A DNA stretch of 42,863 nucleotides from a bacterium (GTDB lineage: Bacteria > Patescibacteriota > Minisyncoccia > Sungbacterales > HO2-52-23). The position numbers and the translations under genes are program-made. The notes under the pieces are model-generated. The model did not search any database. It was not told where the DNA came from and saw only the letters and a list, made by a program, of their open reading frames with translations. Location of the stretch: NCBI GenBank assembly GCA_030697525.1, contig JAUYPW010000018.1, positions 1-42,863 of the forward strand. Reading direction: 5' to 3'. Positions 15,911 to 23,932 of this stretch are shown here, piece after piece (the stretch's first letter is position 1; every line of letters starts with the position of its first letter).

Positions 15911-18139
15911 ATGAACAATTCGAAAAGCGGCGAAACCGCTTTTGTCCGAGTAATTAGAGAAGCGCCGCAGATAGCCGGGCGTTTCGGAGTTAATTTTGCG
16001 ATTGCGAGCTACAACACCTTCCATCTTCTCCTGTCGCTTATGCGAAACGATAGGTGGCTGGCTATGTGGCTGGATAAAAAAGGAGTAAGCATAAACGATC
16101 TTCTTTCTTGCGGGCCGGAAGATAATAATTTGGAACCTTTCTCCATGGGAATGCTTTTGGCCAAAGCAAGAAAATTGGCTGAAAGTAATGGTGTGGAAAG
16201 ACACCCAATACATTTACTATTTGCGATCTTGAGCTTTGGGGAAGAGGCTGTAGCCAAAAGAGTTTTGTGGAGACAAAATTGTGATCCATCAGCTCTTTTG
16301 CGGGAAATAGTTTCCAACCACTGGCATCGCAGTCCTCCGCAGTTAAACTCGGAGGAAGATGCCGATGGTGTTCTGGAAACAATGGGTATTGATTACACCA
16401 AACTTGCTCGTGAAGGTAAATTAAAGCCGGTGATTGGACGCGGCAAAGAAATAAGAAGCGTTATAGAAATTTTAGCTAGAAAAGATACCGCCGGTTATGA
16501 TGAGGCTATAAACAACCCCGTTCTCTTGGGAGAACCCGGAGTGGGGAAGTCGGCCATCGCCAAAGGATTGGCAAGGTTGATTGCTGATCGCGATCTATCT
16601 GTTCAACCCTTTTGGGAATACAGAGTAGTTTACCTCAAACTCTCGGATATGCAGGCAGGAACTGGGATAAGAGGATCTTTGGAGCTTCGCTTCAAGGCTT
16701 TGCTGGAGGAGTGTTCGGGAGGCCAGCCCACAATTCTTTTTCTTGACGAACTTCATACTATTGTGGGGCTTGGCCGGACGGAAGGATCATCCGGAATGGA
16801 AGAATCTCTGAAGCCTGCTTTAGCCGAAGGACTTTCCTGCATAGGGGCTACCACCACCGATGAGTGGCGGGAAAAAGTGGAAACAAAAAATCCGCCCTTT
16901 GCCGAACGCTGGATTCAGGTAAGAGTTGAAGAGCCGTCTTCCGAGGATATGATGCAGATTCTTCTGGGATCGGCGGACGATCTTGCCAGAAGGCACCTAG
17001 TTCATTTTTCAGGAGAGGTTTTATCGGCCGCAATTTCTCTGGGTGAAAAGTATCTGCATTATGTCGCTTCTCCGCGCAGAGAAATTGATCAGATACTAAA
17101 CGGTGTTGGGGCTAAAGTTAAACTTGCCAACAGAGTTATGGCTTCAGTTGAAGATGTTGCGGAGGTAATTTCGCAAATTGTAGGGTATGAAGTCAAACCT
17201 GATGCTGAAGAAAGACAAAAAGTTGCCAATGCCTATGAAATTCTATCTACCGAAATAATCGGGCAGAACGATGCCATGCAAAAATTTGCCGACTTGATTA
17301 TTCGGCACAGGAGCGGCGTGCAAGATGAAGAAAAACCGCCGGTCATGCTTTTACTCGGACCCACAGGTGTCGGAAAAACTTTGTCCGCAAGACTTGTTGC
17401 TAAACACTTCTTTGCCGACAAATTGATCAGGGTGGATATGTCGGAATTTATGGAACGGCATACCGCAAGCAGACTCACAGGAGCTCCGCCAGGATATATC
17501 GGGTACGACAAACCAGGGCAACTGACTGAACCCTTGCGAAGATTCGGTAGAGCCGTGGTCTTGCTGGATGAAATAGAAAAAGCTCATGATGATGTGTTTA
17601 ATATACTGCTCCAGCTCTTTGACGAAGGACGCCTGACCGACGGCAAGGGTCGAACGGTGAGCGGGAGAAATTGTATTTTTCTCATGACCTCTAACCTTGG
17701 TTCAGAATACTTTGCCGGAAGCGTAAAGAGCATAGGATTTGGAGCCACTGCAGAGCAAAGTTCTTTTGCCGAAGCCAAAAAGAAGGCCTTAGAAGAAGCT
17801 CGTCGTCACTTCCGGCCGGAAATATTTAACCGTATTGACGAGATTATAGTTTTTGATCGTCTGGAAAAAATGGCGGTTGAGACTATCGCAAAAAATCTTC
17901 TGCAGAACGAAAAAGAGAAATGCGCCCATCTGGGATTTGCGCTTGAGTGGGAAGCCGATGTAATCAACTTTTTAGTTGAGCAAGGGTTTAGTCCCACATA
18001 TGGAGCGCGGCCGATGAAGCGCCAAATAATGAAGAGTGTCCAAAATATTTTGGCCAAACCAATTCTTCGCGGAGAAATAATTCGCGGAGACAGGATAAAA
18101 TTGTTCGTTCAAAATAATTTAATTTGTTGGAGAAAATAA
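15911..18139 (+). CDS. ClpA/ClpC-type double AAA+ unfoldase
   Basis: A 742-residue Hsp100 ATPase. Walker A of the first AAA domain is GEPGVGKS (207-214) with Walker B FLDELH. The second is GPTGVGKT (483-490) with Walker B VVLLDEIEKAH and the arginine-finger region FRPEIFNRIDE. There is no long middle coiled-coil, so it is ClpA-like rather than ClpB-like. An Ile-Gly-Phe loop at 608-610 sits where ClpA and ClpX carry the tripeptide that docks ClpP. The N-terminal 160 residues are Clp_N-like but diverged, as expected for a dedicated adaptor or tag reader. I chose ATG 15911 over an upstream start at 15875 because aaaggaggtg lies just before it and the E1 stop is at 15897. No clpP is in the window. 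Confidence 0.93.
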   Translation: MNNSKSGETAFVRVIREAPQIAGRFGVNFAIASYNTFHLLLSLMRNDRWLAMWLDKKGVSINDLLSCGPEDNNLEPFSMGMLLAKARKLAESNGVERHPIHLLFAILSFGEEAVAKRVLWRQNCDPSALLREIVSNHWHRSPPQLNSEEDADGVLETMGIDYTKLAREGKLKPVIGRGKEIRSVIEILARKDTAGYDEAINNPVLLGEPGVGKSAIAKGLARLIADRDLSVQPFWEYRVVYLKLSDMQAGTGIRGSLELRFKALLEECSGGQPTILFLDELHTIVGLGRTEGSSGMEESLKPALAEGLSCIGATTTDEWREKVETKNPPFAERWIQVRVEEPSSEDMMQILLGSADDLARRHLVHFSGEVLSAAISLGEKYLHYVASPRREIDQILNGVGAKVKLANRVMASVEDVAEVISQIVGYEVKPDAEERQKVANAYEILSTEIIGQNDAMQKFADLIIRHRSGVQDEEKPPVMLLLGPTGVGKTLSARLVAKHFFADKLIRVDMSEFMERHTASRLTGAPPGYIGYDKPGQLTEPLRRFGRAVVLLDEIEKAHDDVFNILLQLFDEGRLTDGKGRTVSGRNCIFLMTSNLGSEYFAGSVKSIGFGATAEQSSFAEAKKKALEEARRHFRPEIFNRIDEIIVFDRLEKMAVETIAKNLLQNEKEKCAHLGFALEWEADVINFLVEQGFSPTYGARPMKRQIMKSVQNILAKPILRGEIIRGDRIKLFVQNNLICWRK

Positions 18140-18149
18140 CTAAAAAAAC

Positions 18150-18177
18150 AACCCCATGCATTGCACGGGGTTTTTTG
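18150..18177. terminator. Bidirectional terminator after the Hsp70-to-ClpA operon
   Basis: The stem ccccatgc / gcacgggg is flanked by an A-run before and a T-run after. It can stop the plus-strand operon and the converging minus-strand gene at 18197. Confidence 0.8.
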
Positions 18178-18196
18178 TTTGGTTGAGATAGTCTCC

Positions 18197-18925
18197 TTAT
18201 ATTTTCAAAGAAAGACCGATGCCGTATTGTGTTTCCTTGCCTCTTCCATCACGAAGAGAACCGAAAGGAACTGAAGATATAAGAGAAGGATCAAGGTTCA
18301 AATTGCCCAGTAATTTATAAGACAAGGCTAACTGATGCTTACCAATCACACTTTTTTGAAATCCGTAAGCGCCGCGATCCAGAAGAAACTCTATTCTTTG
18401 AGTAATGGCGAGTTTCTTGTGCTCTAAGAAGTTTTCGGTGCCAAGATGGGTGTGTGACTGTCTTTTGGGACTAGTACCTTTGGCGGCGGAGATTCTCTCT
18501 ACTCGGCAAAAAGGTGTTAAGGAAAACTTTTTTGCAATTTGAAATTTTCTTTTAATTTCAAAGTACAGTTGCAATATATCTCCACGTGGCTGGGCACGGA
18601 TTTTATAATAATCCATGTAGATAAGACCAGTGCCAAAACTGTAATTCTTGATTGAGCCTTCCCAGCCGAGAGTATAGTCCAGCTCATCCCCAAAATCAGA
18701 ATTTAAATTTTTGTCATTAAGGCCGACAGAGTGCCAGAGGTAAAAATAAAATCCTCTTGAAAGAGAGGTCTTCATGTCGGTCTGAACAACCGATGTCTTA
18801 TGCCACAGATTACCCGCCTCAAACAGATAGTTGGAGAGTACTTTACTGGTTACAACCGTCTCTCCCAAGGCATGCCCGGCAGCAAGTAAAACCAATAAAA
18901 ATGATAATGCTATAACCCTCTTCAT
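18197..18925 (-). CDS. Exported protein, possibly a small beta-barrel
   Basis: A 242-residue protein with a clear signal peptide (basic MKR, a hydrophobic core of about 13 residues, and a cleavage region near AGHALGE, about residues 16-22). The mature part is rich in alternating hydrophobic/polar and Tyr/Phe residues, as in beta-strands. It ends in YGIGLSLKI, similar to the terminal strand of outer-membrane barrels. The ATG has caaggagg before it. If this is a true barrel, the cell would need an outer membrane, at odds with a CPR identity. The family is unknown and the barrel reading is tentative. Confidence 0.7.
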   Translation of the reverse strand: MKRVIALSFLLVLLAAGHALGETVVTSKVLSNYLFEAGNLWHKTSVVQTDMKTSLSRGFYFYLWHSVGLNDKNLNSDFGDELDYTLGWEGSIKNYSFGTGLIYMDYYKIRAQPRGDILQLYFEIKRKFQIAKKFSLTPFCRVERISAAKGTSPKRQSHTHLGTENFLEHKKLAITQRIEFLLDRGAYGFQKSVIGKHQLALSYKLLGNLNLDPSLISSVPFGSLRDGRGKETQYGIGLSLKI

Positions 18926-19028
18926 CTATATCCTCCTTGAAAAATTGTTTTATGTCGTTGTAACTGACCTGGCCAATTTGTTGCATAAATTCCATAATTT
19001 GTCAAGGGTGTTGACGGTGTTTGTGATA

Positions 19029-19057
19029 TTGCTTTTTTATGGGTAGTGTAGTATAAT
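19029..19057 (+). promoter_or_regulatory. Promoter upstream of the small membrane protein and pncA
   Basis: TTGCTT (19029-19034) and a perfect TATAAT (19052-19057) are separated by 17 bases. A further TTGACA at 19071-19076 has no good -10 partner. Confidence 0.65.
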
Positions 19058-19087
19058 TTAAAGCAGACTTTTGACAGGTTCTAAAAT

Positions 19088-19131
19088 AGCGACTAGTTCC
19101 TAGTGGCTAGTTGCTGATCACTATTTCCAGT
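19088..19131 (+). repeat. Short repeats in the leader before the 19142 gene
   Basis: Near-repeats of ctagt (gactagttcc, cctagtggc, gctagttgc) include the pairable arms gcgactag and ctagttgc. The arms form an 8-bp stem in the untranslated leader; its function is unknown. Confidence 0.45.
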
Positions 19132-19141
19132 GGAGGTCTAG

Positions 19142-19450
19142 ATGTCCTACTTCATGGCTTTCTTAACTGTTCTCTTTACTCTCGGATTGTTTCTGGCCAG
19201 AAGAGGCTGGCCAAAAGAGCCCAAATGGAAGAACAAGCTTTTTTTGACCGGAGCAAGTATGGTGGCCACTGCCCTCTTATTACTCGTATTGATTATGTTC
19301 TTGCTTACGGTGGTGGTTGGATTAAAAATGTTTGTTGCTATGGTTGCCGGTTTCATGGCCTTTTTGTGGGCTCTTAGATGGTTGTTAATCGTTTTAGCCC
19401 TTGTCGCGGTCTTCTTCTGGCTTAAGGGTAAATTTTCCAAGAAAAAGTAA
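19142..19450 (+). CDS. Small multi-pass membrane protein
   Basis: A 102-residue protein with about three to four hydrophobic segments (2-17, 35-63, 64-80, 78-95) and a basic end (KGKFSKKK). The ATG follows ggaggt. It is the first gene after the promoter at 19029 and precedes the NAD salvage genes. No family is recognised; a transport or anchoring role is possible but unsupported. Confidence 0.7.
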   Translation: MSYFMAFLTVLFTLGLFLARRGWPKEPKWKNKLFLTGASMVATALLLLVLIMFLLTVVVGLKMFVAMVAGFMAFLWALRWLLIVLALVAVFFWLKGKFSKKK

Positions 19451-19452
19451 GT

Positions 19453-19536
19453 ATGGCTAAGTATGACATTGTCACTTCCGGACGAACCGAACAAGTTTTT
19501 GAAACAAAGAAAGACGAACCTCTTAAGTTAGAGTAG
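19453..19536 (+). CDS. Possible 27-residue peptide
   Basis: A short, highly charged reading frame (MAKYDIVTSGRTEQ..., ending PLKLE) starts three bases after the membrane protein stop. There is no clear ribosome binding site, so coding is uncertain; it could simply be spacer. Confidence 0.25.
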   Translation: MAKYDIVTSGRTEQVFETKKDEPLKLE

Positions 19537-19563
19537 TGCACCTTACCAAACAAGGAGGGTCAA

Positions 19564-20304
19564 ATGAGCAGAGGATTTTTGGGAGAGTTACGATTTAAAG
19601 TTCCGGTCAAGACGGTGGAGTATGGGCTGGCAGGCAAAAGGCCGGGTTTGGTGATTGTAGATGTATTGCGAGGTTTTTGTGAGACGGGATGCGGGCCGCT
19701 GGCTCCTCCTGTGTATGATCCTGAAATGCAATCCATGGTGATTCTCGTTAACAGTACTGCTCATGAATTTTACGGTAGAAAATTACCCATCATTGTATTG
19801 AAGGACTTACACAAACCCGGTGTCCCCGAACCACCTTATCCTACTCATTGTGAGGAAGGTAGCGGACAGGAAGAATTAATGCCTGAATTGAAATGGACCG
19901 AGGATCCGCGGGTGGCAGAAGTCATGCCAAAAGACTGCATAAATGGTTTTGTCGGTGGAATAGAGGGTGGTGGACACAGCAAAGTTCTTCGCTGGGTAGC
20001 CCGTGAAAATATTGACACTCTAGTAGTCGTGGGTGACTGCACGGATATATGTGTTTTAGATTTCGTGGCTACTATGCTAAGTGTTCGCAATCATCGGATT
20101 TTTGGAGATATTCCACTGGCCGGAAAACTGAAAGATGTTGTTGTTTACGTTCCCGCTTGCGCGACCTATGATCTTCCCCGAAATGTTGCTGAAAAATTAG
20201 GACTTCCTCCGGAAGCCGCTCATCCCCGGAACATAATGCAACACATGGGCCTAAAGATTATGGCCGATCGAGGAGCAATTTTGGCCCACGAATTGATTTT
20301 TTAA
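19564..20304 (+). CDS. pncA: Nicotinamidase-like cysteine hydrolase
   Basis: A 246-residue isochorismatase-family enzyme with the complete Asp-Lys-Cys triad: Asp33 in LVIVDVLRGF, Lys123 in VMPKDC and Cys163 in DCTDICV. Metal-binding acidic and His residues are available around 81-95 (DLHKPG and PTHCEEGSG). PncA converts nicotinamide to nicotinate, the entry step of NAD salvage. The four following genes of the pathway support this over other cysteine hydrolases. The start has aaggagg. A terminator and a new promoter lie between it and nadD-nadK, so it forms a separate transcription unit. Confidence 0.85.
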   Translation: MSRGFLGELRFKVPVKTVEYGLAGKRPGLVIVDVLRGFCETGCGPLAPPVYDPEMQSMVILVNSTAHEFYGRKLPIIVLKDLHKPGVPEPPYPTHCEEGSGQEELMPELKWTEDPRVAEVMPKDCINGFVGGIEGGGHSKVLRWVARENIDTLVVVGDCTDICVLDFVATMLSVRNHRIFGDIPLAGKLKDVVVYVPACATYDLPRNVAEKLGLPPEAAHPRNIMQHMGLKIMADRGAILAHELIF

Positions 20305-20329
20305 TAGCACATAAATCAGCATAAAATTT

Positions 20330-20354
20330 GGACCGCAAAACACGCGGTCCTTTT
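20330..20354 (+). terminator. Terminator after pncA
   Basis: The stem ggaccgc / gcggtcc is followed by tttt. Confidence 0.75.
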
Positions 20355-20357
20355 AAT

Positions 20358-20386
20358 TTGACGTTTTTTGCTTAATATGTTAAAAT
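20358..20386 (+). promoter_or_regulatory. Promoter of the nadD-nadK operon
   Basis: TTGACG (20358-20363) and TAAAAT (20381-20386) are separated by 17 bases, 60 bases before the nadD-nadK start. Confidence 0.65.
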
Positions 20387-20446
20387 CTTTTCAGAACTTA
20401 AACAATATTTAGAGAGTTTAAAACACTGTAAGAGGAGGAGATTTCC

Positions 20447-21829
20447 ATGAAAAAAATCGCTTTTTTGGGTGGCACATTTAACCCTCCGCACAATGGGCAT
20501 GTGAAAATAGGCAGAAGGCTTACAGAAGAATTTGATGATGTTGTAGTTATGCCTTGCGGGCCTGGGCGGGAAAAACCATCCGCGGATATGGTGGATCCGA
20601 TTTATCTGGCAACTATGTGCGACATGGCTTTTGGCGCCATACCCAAAGTGCGGGTTGATTTAAGCGACCTTGAACGGGATAGCTTTACTCGCACCCATGC
20701 GCTGGTAAAGAGGTTTTCTAAAGAGGGTGAAGTCTGGGTTGTTATCGGAAGCGATCTTCTTCAGCCCAAAGATGGCGCCAAATCCGAAATTCATACATGG
20801 GAAAAAGGAGAGTGGCTTTGGAATAATGTTGGGTTTGTGGTAGTTGAACGGCCAGATTATCCGGTTGGCTTGCAAAATCTCCCCCGTTTGGTAAAAGTTT
20901 TTCCAAAAATTTCCAATCTTTCCAGCTCGTCTATGAGGCAGAGGATTTTTAATCGGGAGTCAATTAAAGGCTTCGTTCCGCCGCGGATAGAAAAATATAT
21001 TCAGCGGCATCGCCTTTATACTGGAAGACCTCCTAGTATAGAAGGCAAGTTGATGAAGCTGGATAATCCCAGGGCTCTTATTTTCGCTGATGATTATAAT
21101 ATAGAAGCCCTAAGAGCAGCCGAAGGTCTCCGGCATTTGGAAGACCTAAATGATCCAGATTTTGTCCTTATGCTTGGTGGAGACGGCACGGCGTTTCGGG
21201 CTATTCGCCGTGATTGGCGCAAAAGACTTCCATTTTTTGGAGTCAACTTGGGACACGAAGGATTCCTGTTGAACAAAAAGAAATTTCTGGAAAATTATGA
21301 TTTCAAACAGATGAATGTTTGGCAGGTGCCTCTCTTGAATGTGAGGATCAAAGACGTCAATGGAAATTGGGAGAGAACTGTCGCCTTTAACGACGTGTGG
21401 ATGGAAAGAGACGGCGGGCATATGGCGCGGATACGAGTTCTGGTGAATGGAAAGATACACGAGGAACATCTTCGTTGCGATTCAGTGCTGGTCTCAACCG
21501 CGGCAGGTTCTACGGCCTACGCGATGAGACTGGGTGTGACACCGATGTATTGGTTTATACCATCTCTAGCTATGGCCGCATCAGCCGTCTGGGATCCGCC
21601 TTATCAGAGGTCCTGGAATCTGGACATGGCGAGCAAAATTAAACTTAAGGCTTTGGAAACAGAAAGAGCGCCAGTGAGAGTTTTTGTGGACGGCGTTAAA
21701 TATGAAAATGTGTTGGAAGTAAGAACGAGAGTTAGTCGCATTGCCGCGGTTGAGCTCGCTTTTCATCCGGAACATGATGTTACTGAAAGAGTTCAGAATA
21801 TACATCAAATATTAAAAGAGGGAAAATAA
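20447..21829 (+). CDS. nadD/nadK: Bifunctional nicotinate-mononucleotide adenylyltransferase / NAD kinase fusion
   Basis: A 460-residue fusion. The N-terminal half (1-190) is NadD: FLGGTFNPPHNGH (7-18) is the nucleotidyltransferase T/HxGH motif, and SSSMRQRIF matches the ISSTxIR motif. It makes deamido-NAD from nicotinate mononucleotide and ATP. The C-terminal half (about 205-455) is an NAD kinase: GGDGT (244-248), NLGHEGFL, and STAAGSTAYAM, with a conserved Asp in the FVDG segment. It makes NADP. The step between the two activities is catalysed by the separate NadE encoded at 24896. NadD is normally a stand-alone protein, so this fusion is unusual. Strong ribosome binding site (aggaggag). 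Confidence 0.92.
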   Translation: MKKIAFLGGTFNPPHNGHVKIGRRLTEEFDDVVVMPCGPGREKPSADMVDPIYLATMCDMAFGAIPKVRVDLSDLERDSFTRTHALVKRFSKEGEVWVVIGSDLLQPKDGAKSEIHTWEKGEWLWNNVGFVVVERPDYPVGLQNLPRLVKVFPKISNLSSSSMRQRIFNRESIKGFVPPRIEKYIQRHRLYTGRPPSIEGKLMKLDNPRALIFADDYNIEALRAAEGLRHLEDLNDPDFVLMLGGDGTAFRAIRRDWRKRLPFFGVNLGHEGFLLNKKKFLENYDFKQMNVWQVPLLNVRIKDVNGNWERTVAFNDVWMERDGGHMARIRVLVNGKIHEEHLRCDSVLVSTAAGSTAYAMRLGVTPMYWFIPSLAMAASAVWDPPYQRSWNLDMASKIKLKALETERAPVRVFVDGVKYENVLEVRTRVSRIAAVELAFHPEHDVTERVQNIHQILKEGK

Positions 21830-21833
21830 ACTT

Positions 21834-21866
21834 TGTCGGTGGCGGCCACTTGCGCCGCTACCGACA
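21834..21866 (+). terminator. Attenuator-like hairpin after nadD-nadK
   Basis: tgtcggt ggcggc pairs with gccgct accgaca (13 bp, one mismatch). The run attttttc begins about five bases later. It may act as a partial terminator inside the NAD operon. Confidence 0.65.
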
Positions 21867-21878
21867 ACAAATTTTTTC

Positions 21879-21921
21879 AGACAGAGAATTGAAACTAAAA
21901 ATTTGGTTTTAGTTCTCTGTC
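21879..21921 (+). other. Second stem-loop upstream of the Nudix gene
   Basis: gacagagaa plus ctaaaa pairs with ttttag plus ttctctgtc, with a small bulge. It follows directly on the attenuator-like hairpin, so 90 bases of leader before the Nudix gene are highly structured. Confidence 0.6.
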
Positions 21922-21974
21922 CCGAAATTGAGGACAGCGTTCTTTAAACAAAAAAAAGAAAGGACAAACTGACC

Positions 21975-22550
21975 ATGAAAATGGAAAGAGAAAATGTCTT
22001 TGAAGGAAGATTTGTAGATGTGCAAATAAGGAGTACGTCTGATCAGAAAATAGAAGTGGTGGTGTCTTGCAATTCGGTAGCGGTGTTGGTTTATAATCGC
22101 CGTTTAAGGAAGGCGGTTTTGGTTCAGCAGTCGCGTTTGGCTATGGTTTCTGCCAATAATCGAAAAGGAATTATCACTGAAGTTATAGCCGGAAGGATGA
22201 ATAAATACAACCTGACTCTTAAGGGCTTGATTGCGCTGGAAATAAAAGAGGAAGTAGGGGTTGATGTTCCGGAAAATGACATCATAGTCATAAATGGCCT
22301 GCAATCCTTAGCCATGTCTCCGGGTATGGCCACAGAGCGATGCTATCTTGCTCTTGCTGAAATTCCAGCCAGTTCTTTCCCCAAAGAAGGATCTGTCTTT
22401 GGGGTACAAGAAGAAGGAGAAAGCACAAGGCCAGTTATTTATTCCTTTGAAGAACTGGATGCGTTAGTTTATGAGGATATGAAAACGCTTGCGCTGGTTC
22501 AGTTCTTTTTGCGGGGAATTGAAAGAGAAGAAAGGAGTCGTGTGCGATGA
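21975..22550 (+). CDS. Nudix hydrolase, ADP-ribose/NAD-related type
   Basis: A 191-residue Nudix-fold protein. The helix reads LEIKEEVGVDV (E-x-x-E-E-x-G core), preceded by an AGRMN loop. The box is imperfect: Leu replaces the usual Arg, and the expected first Glu is not at its normal spacing. The sheet following it (LAMSPGMATERCYLALAEI) resembles ADP-ribose pyrophosphatases. It stands within the NAD operon and overlaps pncB by four bases, which suggests control or recycling of NAD breakdown products. Given the degenerate box, a sensor role like NrtR without its DNA-binding domain is also possible. Confidence 0.8.
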   Translation: MKMERENVFEGRFVDVQIRSTSDQKIEVVVSCNSVAVLVYNRRLRKAVLVQQSRLAMVSANNRKGIITEVIAGRMNKYNLTLKGLIALEIKEEVGVDVPENDIIVINGLQSLAMSPGMATERCYLALAEIPASSFPKEGSVFGVQEEGESTRPVIYSFEELDALVYEDMKTLALVQFFLRGIEREERSRVR

Positions 22551-23782
22551 AGGATGAGCCGATTATTCAGTCTCTGCTTGATCTGGACTTGTATAAGTTG
22601 ACGATGGCGCAGATGGTTTTTGATCAGCACTTTGGTATGTTTGTGAAGTATGCTTTCAAAAATCGTACTAAAAAAGTGCGCTTGGCGGAGCATGTAGATG
22701 TTGGGGAGTTACGAGAGCAATTAGACCATGTTCGCGATTTAAGGTTTTCCAGAAAAGAATTGCGATATTTGCAGAGTATAAGGGTTGATGGCAAGCAGAT
22801 ATTTTTTGACCCCGAATTTTTCGGATTTTTGGAAGAGCTAAAACTGCCTCCTTATGAACTGAATATGGTGGATGGCGATTTTCAGATAACGGTTTATGCT
22901 CTGTGGCCTCTTGGGATTTTCTGGGAGACTATCATACTTTCTGTGGTGAACGAACTTTATTACAAGTCTCTCTTTGGCCGCTTGTCTCTTTTCAGAGTTA
23001 TGGTTGAGGGCCAACGCAGGTTGACTGAGAAAATGAAGATACTTGAGGAAAATCCGGATATCAGGTTTAGCGAATTCGGAACCCGTCGGCGTTTCAGCAG
23101 AAGCTGGCAGAAGTCTGTTGTGGAAACTCTTGCCCTGATTCTTCCGGCCGGGCAACTTCTCGGCACGTCCAATGTGAAGCTCGCTATGGATTACGGACAG
23201 CAGCCCATAGGCACGATGGCTCATGAGTTGTTTATGGTATATCAATCTTTGAATAATCGGAGTGACGAAGAAATTCGCAACTCCCACAACAAAGTTTTGC
23301 GTGATTGGTATAACTTTTACGGTTGGCCACTCTCTATTGCTCTTACTGATACCTGCGGATCTGATTTCTTTTTCCGCGATATGACCGAAGGGCAGGCAAG
23401 ACAGTGGAAAGGCTTGCGCCAAGATTCCGGAGATCCGATTGCTTTCGGAGAGAAGGCGATTAAATTCTACGAGAGTCACGGTATTGGTCCACACGAGAAA
23501 CTTTTGGTTTTCAGCGATGGATTGGATATTGGAATGATTTTGAAGATTTATAATCATTTCAAAGATCGGATCAAGGTGAGCTTCGGCTGGGGGACAAATT
23601 TAACCAATGACTTGGGTCCCGGATCTTTATCGCTCGTGGTTAAATCGGTTGAAGCCAACGGCCATGGTCTGGTAAAACTTAGCGACAATTTAGCCAAGGC
23701 TACCGGTAAGCCAGAAGATGTGGAAAGATTTAAAAGAATTTTCGGGTATGAAGGTGAAAATTATCAGGAGTGTAAGTATTAA
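22547..23782 (+). CDS. pncB: Nicotinate phosphoribosyltransferase
   Basis: A 411-residue enzyme that joins nicotinate and PRPP to give nicotinate mononucleotide, with ATP use. Family landmarks are DLDLYKLTMAQMVF near the N-terminus, SEFGTRRRFS (about 175-184), GTSNVKLAMDYG with the downstream MAHELFM (the catalytic His), LTDTCGSDFFF, GLRQDSGDPIAFGEKA and FGWGTNLTND. The length is typical of bacterial PncB. It overlaps the Nudix gene by four bases. Its PRPP can come from the synthetase encoded next. Confidence 0.95.
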   Translation: MKDEPIIQSLLDLDLYKLTMAQMVFDQHFGMFVKYAFKNRTKKVRLAEHVDVGELREQLDHVRDLRFSRKELRYLQSIRVDGKQIFFDPEFFGFLEELKLPPYELNMVDGDFQITVYALWPLGIFWETIILSVVNELYYKSLFGRLSLFRVMVEGQRRLTEKMKILEENPDIRFSEFGTRRRFSRSWQKSVVETLALILPAGQLLGTSNVKLAMDYGQQPIGTMAHELFMVYQSLNNRSDEEIRNSHNKVLRDWYNFYGWPLSIALTDTCGSDFFFRDMTEGQARQWKGLRQDSGDPIAFGEKAIKFYESHGIGPHEKLLVFSDGLDIGMILKIYNHFKDRIKVSFGWGTNLTNDLGPGSLSLVVKSVEANGHGLVKLSDNLAKATGKPEDVERFKRIFGYEGENYQECKY

Positions 23783-23789
23783 AAATCTT

Positions 23790-23896
23790 GGTCAGTCTAT
23801 TGAAGTGGAACTTCGATAGACTGACCTCTTTACTGAAGCTGCTCAAAAATGTTGGGCGTCTTCAATGAAGATAAAGAGTGCGTATCTCGCACTCTA
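23790..23896 (+). other. Two strong stem-loops between pncB and prs
   Basis: The first is a 16-bp stem (ggtcagtctattgaag / cttcgatagactgacc, loop of five). The second, at about 23875-23893, pairs agagtgcg with cgcactct. Neither is followed by a long T-run. They lie in a 150-base intercistronic gap and probably tune the prs message. Confidence 0.6.
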
Positions 23897-23932
23897 AGAT
23901 CGTTTAAAACAAAAAAAGAGAGGAGAAAACAG

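Noticed and set aside
8008-18139. Recoded TGA, as in Gracilibacteria
   Set aside because: TGA acts as the natural stop of the ferredoxin and the small Cys-rich gene, and no conserved domain continues through one.
20387-20446. NAD riboswitch in the nadD-nadK leader
   Set aside because: The leader is only about 60 bases and shows no convincing structure. The structured spacers lie further downstream and do not match a riboswitch I can recognise.
22838-23557. A 239-codon minus-strand frame
   Set aside because: Antisense shadow of pncB.
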